Below, piece after piece: positions 49,622-58,351 of a stretch of 64,000 nucleotides of DNA. A program made the translations under genes and the position numbers. The stretch comes from a virus. The stretch spans positions 1 through 64,000 of the IMG/VR virus record IMGVR_UViG_3300045972_000791; one strand, 5' to 3'. The notes under the pieces were generated by a model that saw nothing but the letters and a program-made list of their open reading frames with translations, had not been told where the DNA came from and made no database searches. Positions within the stretch are counted from its first letter, which is position 1, and each line of letters opens with the position of its first letter.

Positions 49622-51157
49622 CTAACTCACCATATGAATAAACCTAAGTACTTCGTCAGATATAGATGATATATTGTAGCTCATTGGGAGATACTCATCT
49701 TCATCATCTACTCTTGGAAGTCTATCAAATTTATTTTTCTCAAGCGTTGCAATGAATTTGATAACAATAGTGCTGTCTGCGAGACGTTGCCCTATAAAAC
49801 TAAACTTACTGTGTATCTTTTTGTAGCTAGTACTCCTAATAAGTTCAGATATAAATTTCTTACTAGATAATGTTTCTCTGGCAATAATTTCACTATCTTT
49901 AGGAATACCAGTTAAGTAATCAGCTAGAATAGGAAGATCATGCTTATAGAGTAACTTTTCAGCAATCATTAACAGTTTTATATACTGAATTTTAGTTGCT
50001 GAATTTAAAGCCTCTTGTCTTCCCATCTCTCGTTGATATATGAGAGTTAGAATTCTTTTCTGTAAATCATTAATCTTGATACGATTCAGATAGTAACTCA
50101 ACTCCTCTGGACATATATCATAATCCAGTTCCCGAATATACTTTCGGATGATGGATTCGATATTTGCATCGTTTATCACCTTCAAGCCTTCATCATGCTG
50201 ATAGGCTTGCTCAATCCTTTCAAAAGGATTGCTTCCCTCATCAGAGTCTATATCAATTGTATTGATTGGACGATATTGGATAGGGAAGTTTTGTGTAAAC
50301 AAATACATAAGCTGATTCTTTAAAGTAGTATGAATATATGATACTATACCTCTATTATGAGCTAATTTTGGAAGTGTATCACATATTGTCTTTCTATAAA
50401 GAATACGAATAAATACATCTGGTGTTATACCTAAATTCTTTAGATAAGACCAAATGATTTTATCTGAATAGTTAGTTGCAACTACTCTAGACTCCGCTAA
50501 TTTGAATAGTTTATTCTCTAAATTCATATGACTAGGAGTAAATTTACGTAGCACTCTAAGGAATGAGCTAAAGATGAAACTATTTGTTGGATTCTCTGAG
50601 ATTGGATCTGCTGCTTTAACAAGACTAAATCTCAATTCACAAAAATCCATTATGATAGGGATAATCAGTTTTGCTGCAAAGGATGCTTTAATTACTGCTT
50701 TAGTGTGCTCTGGCTTGAATTGTAGTTCTACATTTTTAATCTTGTCATCACTGAGAGATGGTGGTTCATAGTAGATTTCCTCTATATTATCAGAGATAAT
50801 CTTAACGACTTCATCATCGATAAGTCTATCTATAGCCTGATAAAACTGCTCTAGAGTTATTTCTACCTCTTCATCACTATCAGTATCCTCTCTATATTCG
50901 GCAAATGCGTCCATATTGAGAATACCAATTATTGCAAACTTCATTTTTAGATAATTATAAACAAACGTTTCTGATCTACCACCAACATACGATATTGCTT
51001 CAGCAATTCTATCAGACATATTCCGATAGGTTTTTTTCTTGTTGAGTGGAAAATTATTAAAGTTTGTTCCCCCAGTATAACCCTTCGACATATATTTATC
51101 AAAGTGTATGATTATACCGTCCTTCTCAGATGTAGTAACAAGTAAATCCTTTGCCAT
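49622..51157 (-). CDS. large unknown protein, 511 residues
   Basis: Not recognised. It has a mostly helical body with repeated Leu/Ile heptads and charged surface (RIKINDLQKRILTLIYQREMGRQ). GGAGGAAC precedes the ATG. Ends one base before the primase start, so it is co-translated with a replication gene. Candidate for a replication or transcription factor by context, nothing more. Confidence 0.55.
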   Translation of the reverse strand: MAKDLLVTTSEKDGIIIHFDKYMSKGYTGGTNFNNFPLNKKKTYRNMSDRIAEAISYVGGRSETFVYNYLKMKFAIIGILNMDAFAEYREDTDSDEEVEITLEQFYQAIDRLIDDEVVKIISDNIEEIYYEPPSLSDDKIKNVELQFKPEHTKAVIKASFAAKLIIPIIMDFCELRFSLVKAADPISENPTNSFIFSSFLRVLRKFTPSHMNLENKLFKLAESRVVATNYSDKIIWSYLKNLGITPDVFIRILYRKTICDTLPKLAHNRGIVSYIHTTLKNQLMYLFTQNFPIQYRPINTIDIDSDEGSNPFERIEQAYQHDEGLKVINDANIESIIRKYIRELDYDICPEELSYYLNRIKINDLQKRILTLIYQREMGRQEALNSATKIQYIKLLMIAEKLLYKHDLPILADYLTGIPKDSEIIARETLSSKKFISELIRSTSYKKIHSKFSFIGQRLADSTIVIKFIATLEKNKFDRLPRVDDEDEYLPMSYNISSISDEVLRFIHMVS

Positions 51158-51172
51158 TGTTCCTCCTGTTTC

Positions 51173-51874
51173 TTATTTTCTTCTATTAGCTCTCTTCTTT
51201 GCCTCAGCCTCCTTTATTTTGAGTTGTTTTACCTTCTCTTTTTCTTTCTCTTTTTTCTTGTTTTTAACAATCTTTTCTTTAGCTTTGTTATACTCTACCA
51301 TCTTCTCATCGAATGTTTTGATGGATTTGAAAAGTGCCTTCCAATTGACTTTTCCGTCAATATGTTTTGTTATCTCATTTTTAGACGTTAAATTATATTC
51401 CTTCATACTTAATGCAGCGAATGTAATACTTTTTTCAAAACCCCATGTCATAGAAGGATTTCTTACATCGGGTGGATCTAACAACGCTTGTTTTGGAAGC
51501 TTACCGATAAGTTTATCTACTAACCATTTATCTCTTTCAAGTACATAACAATACGTGTATACGAAATTTGGAGAGTTTGAAAAGAAACGAATACCATACT
51601 CACTTATACTCTTACTTTGTTTAGCCTCATTATTTAATGGTGTAAATACTAATACAACATCATAATATATATTATATTCTTCAGATGGAATAGAAAATGA
51701 AAAGATATAATCGTCTTTCTCAGTATATACTGAAAGTTCCATTGGCATTTTAAGAAAAGCTTTAGCTGCCCTAGTTCTCATATTCTCAATTATTTCATCA
51801 CGCCTTGCTATATGTGCAGAACCTCTACCTGCAGGATTGGTTAAAAGTTGTTTATAATTAATTAAATCTTTCAT
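51173..51874 (-). CDS. unknown protein with Lys-rich C-terminus, 233 residues
   Basis: Starts MKDLINYKQLLTNPAGRG. The ATG overlaps the TGA of the homing endonuclease gene (ATGA), and the endonuclease's terminal Gly-Gly-Arg-Arg codons supply GGAGGAAGAAG as ribosome site. An in-frame start 15 codons earlier is rejected. Mixed alpha/beta body, then ~40 residues of Lys/Glu repeat. Function unknown. Confidence 0.55.
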   Translation of the reverse strand: MKDLINYKQLLTNPAGRGSAHIARRDEIIENMRTRAAKAFLKMPMELSVYTEKDDYIFSFSIPSEEYNIYYDVVLVFTPLNNEAKQSKSISEYGIRFFSNSPNFVYTYCYVLERDKWLVDKLIGKLPKQALLDPPDVRNPSMTWGFEKSITFAALSMKEYNLTSKNEITKHIDGKVNWKALFKSIKTFDEKMVEYNKAKEKIVKNKKKEKEKEKVKQLKIKEAEAKKRANRRK

Positions 51875-52683
51875 CTTCTTCCTCCAAGTGGAACAGATAA
51901 AGCTTCTTCTACAGTCCATCCTGCATATATTCTGTTTCTTACAATACTAGGATCCATATTATTAAGTCTAGCTAGTTTAGTAATAGGCGCAGTAATTCCG
52001 TTATAAGTTTCAATTCTATTATTTCTTTTATTTAAAGCTTGTTCAGAATAATTAGCCCATGTACAATTATCTTTAGAATATGGTTTATTATTTTTAACTC
52101 GTTCTAAAGTTGCATCTTCTGTTGGAGGATTACCCATATCTTCATAGAATTTTTCAAAAGAATTCCATGAAGTATCATACTTTATACCACGACCACCATA
52201 TCGTGCATATGCGCTGTTTTTCGGATTGTCACATCTTTGTCTCATACTAGACCATATACTGTAAATTCTTGTTTTTGTCATACTATGTGTTGTAGCAATA
52301 TTTGCCATAGTTTCAGATCTGAAACATCCACATGACTTTGTATGATTAGATTTAAGTTTTCCACCTTGTACAATACAATTATTTCCACATTTACAAAGAC
52401 AATTCCAAAATTTATGCTTACTATCAGAGTGTGAAAATGATGTCACTACCAATTTATTAAATTTTTGTCCTACTAAGTCATATCTATTACGAGTTAATGT
52501 ACATCCACATGATAATGCAGGTGTATCTTTATGAGTTAATCTAATTGTAGGAAAATTTTTTATATTTCCACATTCACATTTACATTTATATATAGCATTA
52601 TTACCAATTGTACCTTCTCTAGATACCACTATAAGTTTTCCAAACTGTCTTCCAATCATTTTAGAATCATTAGATTTTCCCAT
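51871..52683 (-). CDS. zinc-ribbon HNH-type homing endonuclease (long form)
   Basis: 270 residues. Two zinc-ribbon modules (RQFGKLIVV ... CKCECG ... SCGC; QKFNKLVVTS ... CKCGNN ... SCGC), an HNH-like core (YARYGGRGIKY, DMGNPPTEDATLERV; the second motif is more diverged than in the sisters), and the HTH tail (MDPSIVRNRIYAGWTVEEAL). Its ribosome site (GGGGGAG) lies in the right arm of a large hairpin, so translation may be repressed when folded. The stop overlaps the next start (ATGA). Confidence 0.85.
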   Translation of the reverse strand: MGKSNDSKMIGRQFGKLIVVSREGTIGNNAIYKCKCECGNIKNFPTIRLTHKDTPALSCGCTLTRNRYDLVGQKFNKLVVTSFSHSDSKHKFWNCLCKCGNNCIVQGGKLKSNHTKSCGCFRSETMANIATTHSMTKTRIYSIWSSMRQRCDNPKNSAYARYGGRGIKYDTSWNSFEKFYEDMGNPPTEDATLERVKNNKPYSKDNCTWANYSEQALNKRNNRIETYNGITAPITKLARLNNMDPSIVRNRIYAGWTVEEALSVPLGGRR

Positions 52684-52684
52684 T

Positions 52685-52735
52685 TACTCCCCCTAACTAT
52701 AATTTTATAAGTACAATTATATGTTAGGGGGAGTA
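52685..52735 (-). promoter_or_regulatory. RBS-sequestering hairpin in leader of HNH gene
   Basis: Left arm TACTCCCCCTAAC (52685-52697) pairs with GTTAGGGGGAGTA (52723-52735), 13 bp, extended inward by a TATAATT/AATTATA stem. On the minus strand the SD GGGGGAG is in one arm, immediately before the ATG at 52683. It could also terminate transcripts from groEL. T4 homing endonucleases use comparable RBS hairpins. Confidence 0.55.
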
Positions 52736-52751
52736 GTTAATAATACTAAGT

Positions 52752-52761
52752 TATAATATGT
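52752..52761 (-). promoter_or_regulatory. promoter-like element ACATATTATA (copy 3)
   Basis: Minus-strand TACATATTATAACTTAGTA, 69-78 bases before the endonuclease ATG, between the groEL stop and the RBS hairpin. Matches copies at 6843 and 9422. Confidence 0.5.
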
Positions 52762-52765
52762 ATAG

Positions 52766-54505
52766 TTATTTTGAGTTCATTTCCATATCAATCAAACCAA
52801 CTGATACGAATTGACCTGAAGTTATCAGTAGACCAATAATAGAGAATGTTGAACGTACAATCTCATAATCTGTTTCTGCAGAGTTGATAATTTCAGTATT
52901 AGGGAACTCTTCAAATTCCATTGTCCTAGCATTGAATATAGTCTTCCAATCATTACAACAAGCACGTACAATTAAATCAATAGCCTGAGCAGAGTCAGTA
53001 CCAGTAAGAATACTTGGATGCTTTGCAATAACTTTATCATGTGCAGATTTATTATCAATAAAAGAAAGTACTTTACAGAATACTTCTTTAAATGCATCTG
53101 CTACAGCATCAATAAGACGATATACTTCCATAGTAGTGAGGAATGTCTTATCAAAGATTTCATTAGCTAAAACATTTCTAAACTCTTGTTCAGATAGGAT
53201 CTTAGGGATAATAAGATTTCCACCCATTACAATACCAAACTTGAGTGCTGATTGACATGCAAATACTGCATCTTCTACAAGAAATTTTTTCGTTTCAATT
53301 TCTTGAGGAGTCTCACCACCAACCTTAATAACTACCATACCATCAGATAGTGATGCAAGACGATTCTTTAATACTACTACATTAGTATCACGTTCAATAT
53401 GATCTTCTATTTGGAGAAGCTTTTCTAATTCTCCACGTATAGAATCTATCTTAGCTGTGATATCTTCCTGACTACCTTTACCACCAAGAAATTTAGTGAC
53501 TAAATCAGTACCTTTAATTGCAGAGCACTGACCTAAACGATCAAGAGGGAATTCTCTAAGAGATTCACCTGCAATCTTATTGTAGTAAGCACAACCAATA
53601 TAGATTGAAAGATCTTCAAATTTAGCAAACGCTTCAGGTGATTCAGTAGCCATATCGATTGCAGCAATTGGCATAGACATGTTCTTAACTTTATTAACAT
53701 GTAAGAATTCTCTAAAGTTTGAATCATAACCTTTAGCTACTAATAGTAAAGATGCTCCCATACCACAAATCTTCTGTATGAGATCACCAACTATTGTCAT
53801 ATCTTCTCCACCTAAAGTACCATTAGTCATAAAAATGAATACATTTTCATGCTCACATTTAATGCCAGTCTCAGTTGCAGAAGTAGCAAAATACGGATTA
53901 ATGATACCACGGTTAACTTCAATACCACTAGTTCTTTCATAGTATGTATTAGAAGTTGAGCCTGATTCTACAGTAATAGAACAATCTCTACCAACTTCAG
54001 TAAAGATTTCATGTATCATATCAGCTAATTTAGCATCACTATTAGTTGAAATATATGCAACATTCTTAAGGTGATTAGTATCTTCTAAAGAAATAGCACG
54101 CTTGAGAATTTCTTCTCTAAGCATATCAGACATGATGTTAAGTCCATCAACAACATCTTTAGGAGATAATTCATTACCTGCTGCAGTTACGGCTTTATAA
54201 ATCTCATTAGATGCAACGACTGCCGAGGTCGATCCATCACCAACACTACGTACTAGACGAAAGCTAATACGTTTAAGAAGATCAAGAATAGTTCTAGGGA
54301 ATGGATGCTTGAAGAAAATTTTACGAAGAACTGAATAACCATCCTTAGTTGCAAAATGCTGAAGATTATGATCTTGTACAATTGCATGTTTTCCATATGG
54401 TCCGAGAGTACTACCTACTGCACCTGCAATGTAATCTAGGGTTTCACCCATCAATTTCTTACATTCAACATCATTAATAACATTTGACGAAAATACATTT
54501 TCCAT
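52766..54505 (-). CDS. groEL: GroEL-like chaperonin
   Basis: 579 residues. Type I chaperonin motifs: VGSTLGPYGKHAI near 31-43, VGDGSTSAVVASNEI near 90 (ATPase Asp and Thr/Ser), LSDGMVVIKVGGET near 385, VEDAVFACQSALKFGIVMGGN near 408-428 with the catalytic Asp. Some conserved residues differ (GDGTT is GDGST). GroEL of phages folds capsid or other large proteins and may replace host GroEL. No GroES in the window. Start at 54505: GGAGAGAAC lies before this ATG; an upstream ATG four codons earlier has none. Confidence 0.9.
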   Translation of the reverse strand: MENVFSSNVINDVECKKLMGETLDYIAGAVGSTLGPYGKHAIVQDHNLQHFATKDGYSVLRKIFFKHPFPRTILDLLKRISFRLVRSVGDGSTSAVVASNEIYKAVTAAGNELSPKDVVDGLNIMSDMLREEILKRAISLEDTNHLKNVAYISTNSDAKLADMIHEIFTEVGRDCSITVESGSTSNTYYERTSGIEVNRGIINPYFATSATETGIKCEHENVFIFMTNGTLGGEDMTIVGDLIQKICGMGASLLLVAKGYDSNFREFLHVNKVKNMSMPIAAIDMATESPEAFAKFEDLSIYIGCAYYNKIAGESLREFPLDRLGQCSAIKGTDLVTKFLGGKGSQEDITAKIDSIRGELEKLLQIEDHIERDTNVVVLKNRLASLSDGMVVIKVGGETPQEIETKKFLVEDAVFACQSALKFGIVMGGNLIIPKILSEQEFRNVLANEIFDKTFLTTMEVYRLIDAVADAFKEVFCKVLSFIDNKSAHDKVIAKHPSILTGTDSAQAIDLIVRACCNDWKTIFNARTMEFEEFPNTEIINSAETDYEIVRSTFSIIGLLITSGQFVSVGLIDMEMNSK

Positions 54506-54559
54506 AGTTCTCTCCATAAAATAAAATGTGGTAATTTACTGTTACATAAAATTAAAATC

Positions 54560-54593
54560 TGAATCTGCATACCATCTAAGGTATGCAGATTCA
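54560..54593 (-). terminator. terminator with stem TGAATCTGCATACC
   Basis: 14-bp perfect stem, ATCTAA loop. Ends the gp25/gp26-like transcript before groEL. Confidence 0.75.
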
Positions 54594-54596
54594 GGT

Positions 54597-54848
54597 CTAT
54601 TTTTTCTTAGCTTTTAAAGCCTCTGCATCAAGTGCTTTTTCTCTAGCTCTAGCTTTAGCTTCAAGCAAACGCTGTTTAGCACTAGCTAGTTCAGATATAA
54701 GCCATAAGTCACTTTTCAGAATATCTTCTAATGCCAATTGACCCTCAAAAAGTTCGAGGACATTGACAATAAAGTCTGATGTCTCTCGCCTAAAGCGAGC
54801 CGAAGTGACGATTATGCTTTCTCCATTAGTTTGCTGAAAAGCAAGTTT
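54597..54848 (-). CDS. start-less downstream frame, probable -1 frameshift extension of the gp26-like protein
   Basis: An 83-codon frame, open from 54848 and in the -1 frame relative to the upstream gene, runs through that gene's TAA (54812-54814) to a TAG at 54597. It has no ATG or GTG, and its first TTG is a Leu about 38 codons in. The sequence is coding-like: an FIVNVLELFEGQLALED helix region, then SDLWLISELASAKQRLLEA and a Lys/Ala-rich helical end. A 5-bp CTCGC/GCGAG hairpin (54785-54799) begins about 12 bases after the stop. In T4 the order is 25-26-51; this frame sits where gp51 would be. No classic X-XXY-YYZ heptamer is seen; a weak AAA/GAA slip is possible. Non-AUG initiation after GGAGAAAGC remains an alternative. 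Confidence 0.55.
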   Translation of the reverse strand, partial: KLAFQQTNGESIIVTSARFRRETSDFIVNVLELFEGQLALEDILKSDLWLISELASAKQRLLEAKARAREKALDAEALKAKKK

Positions 54849-56008
54849 TCACAATCAATATTGATTGCCTCAATTTCATTAGCACAAGCTGCACAAACCA
54901 TCTTTGGAAGCTGATAGTTTACTTCAAATTTCTTAGCACGCTCATTGATTTCTTCATTCAAACGATCACCATCAGTTGGTGACAATCTAGATACAATTCT
55001 AAGCATTTCATTACGATCTGTAACAGGGAAGAATATTGCTCTTCCTTCATTTTCTAATTTCTCACTATCTGGAATGAATAGTTGTTTAATGAACAACATC
55101 ATACCAATGATATTAGAAATATCAGCAATGAATTTAGGATTGAATGCTTTAAGAAGAATAAGATGATCTGAAAGACTAGGAGTACAAATATCTACTACAA
55201 TATTAGATGTTGGTAGAAGTACTCTTGAAGTAGTATGTACCATTGAGTTACTAGCTACATCTTCAGGATTAGATGATTTAGAAATAGAATCTAAATATCC
55301 AAATGCAGTTTCATCTTTAATCTGCTGAAGAAGATGAGCACCAATTTTTGCATCAATTTTATTTTCACATTTACCACAGGTGATATCAAAATCAGATTCT
55401 CCAGGGTATGTTTGAGCGTAGAGACCATACAGAAGAGTTTCTAAGTCATGATATGAAGTCATCTTCAACCACTCATCAAACTTAGGTTTAGGAATATTCA
55501 TTTCAATAATATGATCATATATTGAACGATACAGCTTTCTACGGCTTTCAAAAGGACTCTCTACCGAGTTAAGAATCCTAATTTTATCTTCAAGACAAAG
55601 TGAAGAAATCTTAGCAACATATGCTGATTGAGGGCATACAATCATAAATGTTGATTTGTTGTTAAGAATCTTTTCAATAATACCACTTCTACCCATAGCA
55701 GATGTAGTATTGATCTGAAGATTAGTTAAATCAATATTTGGATTACCTTTAAGAATAACTTTTGTTTCATGTTTCTTTTCTTCAACTACAGGTTCTTCTT
55801 CTGGACTTTCAAATGATACCTCTTCAATTTTAGGTACTTCTGAGAAAGCATCTTCAATAGACTGATCAACTACTGGTTCAGGTAAAGTTTCAACTACAGG
55901 TTCTACCATTGGTTCAGCAACAACTGCAGCTGCGGCTTGTCTTAATGCTGCTGGAATTTGAAAACGACTTGGATCTTGAGCTTCTACGACATTGTTTTCT
56001 TCACTCAT
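54812..56008 (-). CDS. gp26-like baseplate assembly or tail chaperone candidate
   Basis: 398 residues. Acidic Pro/Glu/Val-rich N-terminus (about 1-80), then a domain with CGKCENKI near 225 and a second CAACANEI near 380, which may form zinc sites. It follows the gp25-like gene as gp26 follows gp25 in T4. ATG at 56008 has GGAGAGAG upstream; an in-frame ATG four codons earlier overlaps the previous stop and has none. Family assignment (T4_baseplate type) is by synteny and general pattern only. Confidence 0.5.
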   Translation of the reverse strand: MSEENNVVEAQDPSRFQIPAALRQAAAAVVAEPMVEPVVETLPEPVVDQSIEDAFSEVPKIEEVSFESPEEEPVVEEKKHETKVILKGNPNIDLTNLQINTTSAMGRSGIIEKILNNKSTFMIVCPQSAYVAKISSLCLEDKIRILNSVESPFESRRKLYRSIYDHIIEMNIPKPKFDEWLKMTSYHDLETLLYGLYAQTYPGESDFDITCGKCENKIDAKIGAHLLQQIKDETAFGYLDSISKSSNPEDVASNSMVHTTSRVLLPTSNIVVDICTPSLSDHLILLKAFNPKFIADISNIIGMMLFIKQLFIPDSEKLENEGRAIFFPVTDRNEMLRIVSRLSPTDGDRLNEEINERAKKFEVNYQLPKMVCAACANEIEAINIDCENLLFSKLMEKA

Positions 56009-56019
56009 TTCTCTCTCCA

Positions 56020-56454
56020 TTAATGAATTAAAATTTCCGAGGTAACTCTCGAAGTAGATGTATCTTTCTTAAGCACTATACCAATAAACTTTTCATCAGT
56101 CTGACTACCCAATTCAAATGCAACAATTATAGAATTTGTTATATTCTCATTATATGTATTCATATTTTCAACAATAGTGTTTTTAATGTACTGACTACTT
56201 GCAGGTACCCATTTACTTACTTGCTCACTAATTTTTGATCTTAAATCAGATAGTGTAGCATCGTCTAAAAATTCAAAATCATATTTTTGAACTCCTATAC
56301 CTAGCGAGTAGTTATTAGGATAAGTTCCAGGCTCAGTTAGTAATAATGTTTGTAGACGAAGAGCTAAAGCTCTCACACCAGTTTCATTATTAACTATATT
56401 AAAATCTGTATTAATCTCATATGTTGGCTCTATTGCTAATGGCGAATCTGACAT
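56020..56454 (-). CDS. gp25-like baseplate wedge protein
   Basis: 144 residues, lysozyme-like wedge protein (GPW/gp25 family) that initiates sheath assembly at the baseplate. Pattern: GVRALALRLQTLLLTEPGTYPNNYSLGIGVQ near 25-55, matching the 'll.T.pGer.m.p.fG..' core. ACGGAGGA precedes the ATG. Immediately upstream of the gp26-like gene. Confidence 0.65.
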   Translation of the reverse strand: MSDSPLAIEPTYEINTDFNIVNNETGVRALALRLQTLLLTEPGTYPNNYSLGIGVQKYDFEFLDDATLSDLRSKISEQVSKWVPASSQYIKNTIVENMNTYNENITNSIIVAFELGSQTDEKFIGIVLKKDTSTSRVTSEILIH

Positions 56455-56490
56455 ATTATCCTCCGTTTCAATATATTTGTTAATATTGTT

Positions 56491-57225
56491 TTATTTAGGT
56501 AATAGTCCCAAAGATCTATTAGTTACTGCTCTTTTACCAAAAAGTGATATTGCCTTTTTGTCATATAAAATTGCTAATTTTAGAGGATCATTTCCTTGCG
56601 CTATATGAATGGTTTTACCTTCATAAATCATATTTGACATAAATTTAGAACCATTTGGTTTGTTAACTCTAAAAACGCCTTTATATCCAGTAACTCTTAC
56701 TTTGTTATTAGCTTCAGTTATTTTAGCAGCTCTCATATTACAATTAAGATGACTAAATTCTATATTGCTTAAATCAAAATACATTTCTTTCGGATTAGGT
56801 GCATTCATCCAATCAATAATGTGATCTATTGATAGATCTGTAATTGTCAGTTCTTCCCCACATCTATAACATTTTGTATAATTTAAAGCACTAAGCATAT
56901 TATATATATCATAATAATTTTTTGAAGTTTTTTTATTATTTGCTTGCAGATTTTTTTCTCTCACTTCATCAATTTTTTTAAGAGCTTTATTAATTCTTTT
57001 AGTAATTGAACTAATTCTTGTTGTATCAGTAAATTGTCTACATACATTCTCTAAATTTTTTAATATAAACAATTCAGGATGTATAAATTCTACTTCCTTA
57101 TTTTCCTCTTCAAGTTTATTAATAAGTGCATTTTTAATATCTCTTATTAAAATATATCTGGCTTTTCCATAAGACATTCCTAGTTTTTCTTTTTTAAGAT
57201 CTTCATATTTTTCTCTATAATTCAT
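56491..57225 (-). CDS. HNH endonuclease with C-terminal AP2 DNA-binding domain
   Basis: 244 residues. HNH: CYRCGEEL near 118, LSIDHIIDW near 130, DLSNIEFSHLNCNMRA near 150-165. AP2-like C-terminal domain GYKGVFRVNKPNGSKF ... YEGKTIHIAQG, a pattern shared with homing endonucleases of plastid and phage origin. N-terminal ~100 residues are helical, coiled. GGGGG precedes the ATG. Free-standing, between the gp25-like gene and the next operon. Confidence 0.85.
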   Translation of the reverse strand: MNYREKYEDLKKEKLGMSYGKARYILIRDIKNALINKLEEENKEVEFIHPELFILKNLENVCRQFTDTTRISSITKRINKALKKIDEVREKNLQANNKKTSKNYYDIYNMLSALNYTKCYRCGEELTITDLSIDHIIDWMNAPNPKEMYFDLSNIEFSHLNCNMRAAKITEANNKVRVTGYKGVFRVNKPNGSKFMSNMIYEGKTIHIAQGNDPLKLAILYDKKAISLFGKRAVTNRSLGLLPK

Positions 57226-57348
57226 AATTCCCCCTAATTTCAGTTAATTAACTATTTGTTATAAAAGTCAATTAAACTAGAATTAGAAAGAATTTTATTG
57301 AAACATATAATTGTATAAAGTCACATTATAGCAAGGGGTATTGATCTC

Positions 57349-58095
57349 ATGAACAATTACAAGTGCCCTATCTGCTCTAGGGGATACATAAACACTGATG
57401 GATTATTTCACCATGTAGATAAAGATCATCACGATTCTCTACAGGGAATGACAAGTAAACAATACTGTTTCAATCGTAAGTATAAAATTTCAGGTAGAAA
57501 TGGTAAAAGCGTTATATCTAAAAAGCCTACTCCTTGGAATGAAGAATTAGGTAGATATGAACGTTTTGCTAACGATGCTGAAAGACAAGAATATCGTAAG
57601 ATATTTCTTGAACGTATGCAGAAAACTTATGGAAAAGATACTCTATTAAATGATCCTGATGTACAAAAGAAGATGTTAGCTAATAGAAAGATATCTGGAA
57701 TATACAAATTTCGTAATGGTAAAGAAGTAACTTATACTGGTGATTATGAAAGACATTTCTTAGAAGTAATGGATACTTTATTAGAATGGTCACCTGATGA
57801 CTTATTTGTACCTGCACCACAAGTTATCGATTATCATAATCCACGCACAGGTAAGATGAGTTTTTATATACCAGATGCGTATATTTCATCACTCAATATG
57901 ATAATTGAAATAAAATCTGAAGAAAATAAACACTATAGAGAAAGAGACCTTGATATTGAAAAAGCTAAAGATGCTGCAACTATTAAGAAGGGATATAGGT
58001 TTGTCAAAATATTTGATAAACAGTATCATGAATTATTAAATGCAGTTATTGAGGCAAGAAATAGTCAATGGTCTAATGGAGATATTTATGATTAG
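57349..58095 (+). CDS. zinc-finger PD-(D/E)XK nuclease-like protein
   Basis: 248 residues. N-terminal C2H2-like finger (CPICSRGYINTDGLFHHVDKDH). C-terminal nuclease fold: GDYERHFLEVMD (Glu), FYIPDAYIS (Asp), MIIEIKSEEN (EIK), in the PD-(D/E)XK order, like TnsA-type or homing nucleases. Starts at ATG 57349; GGGG eight bases upstream. Overlaps the next gene's ATG. Mobile or packaging-linked role not established. Confidence 0.7.
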   Translation: MNNYKCPICSRGYINTDGLFHHVDKDHHDSLQGMTSKQYCFNRKYKISGRNGKSVISKKPTPWNEELGRYERFANDAERQEYRKIFLERMQKTYGKDTLLNDPDVQKKMLANRKISGIYKFRNGKEVTYTGDYERHFLEVMDTLLEWSPDDLFVPAPQVIDYHNPRTGKMSFYIPDAYISSLNMIIEIKSEENKHYRERDLDIEKAKDAATIKKGYRFVKIFDKQYHELLNAVIEARNSQWSNGDIYD

Positions 58096-58351
58096 TGAAT
58101 TCTTAGAAAAGAATGGATTACGTAGTACTGTATTAGAAGCAAATGAAATGAGTACTGTTGAAAAACATATTGCTGAGAAAAACGCTCTTAATAAGAAACA
58201 TAAAAATGAAGTAGATTCAATTATAGAAAAGTACAATCATAAAGATGCAGATGAGTATAAAATGCATCGTGAACTTTCACCAGTACATGAAAAACATAAT
58301 AAAGAAATTGAAGAAATGGGAATACGACATAAAAAAGAAAGGGGTCTATAA
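58088..58351 (+). CDS. small coiled-coil protein, 87 residues
   Basis: Starts MISEFLEKNGL; ATG at 58088 has GGAGATATTT upstream and overlaps the nuclease stop by 8 bases. Earlier in-frame ATG rejected for lack of ribosome site. Charged helical sequence with His/Lys/Glu heptads. Function unknown. Confidence 0.55.
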   Translation: MISEFLEKNGLRSTVLEANEMSTVEKHIAEKNALNKKHKNEVDSIIEKYNHKDADEYKMHRELSPVHEKHNKEIEEMGIRHKKERGL

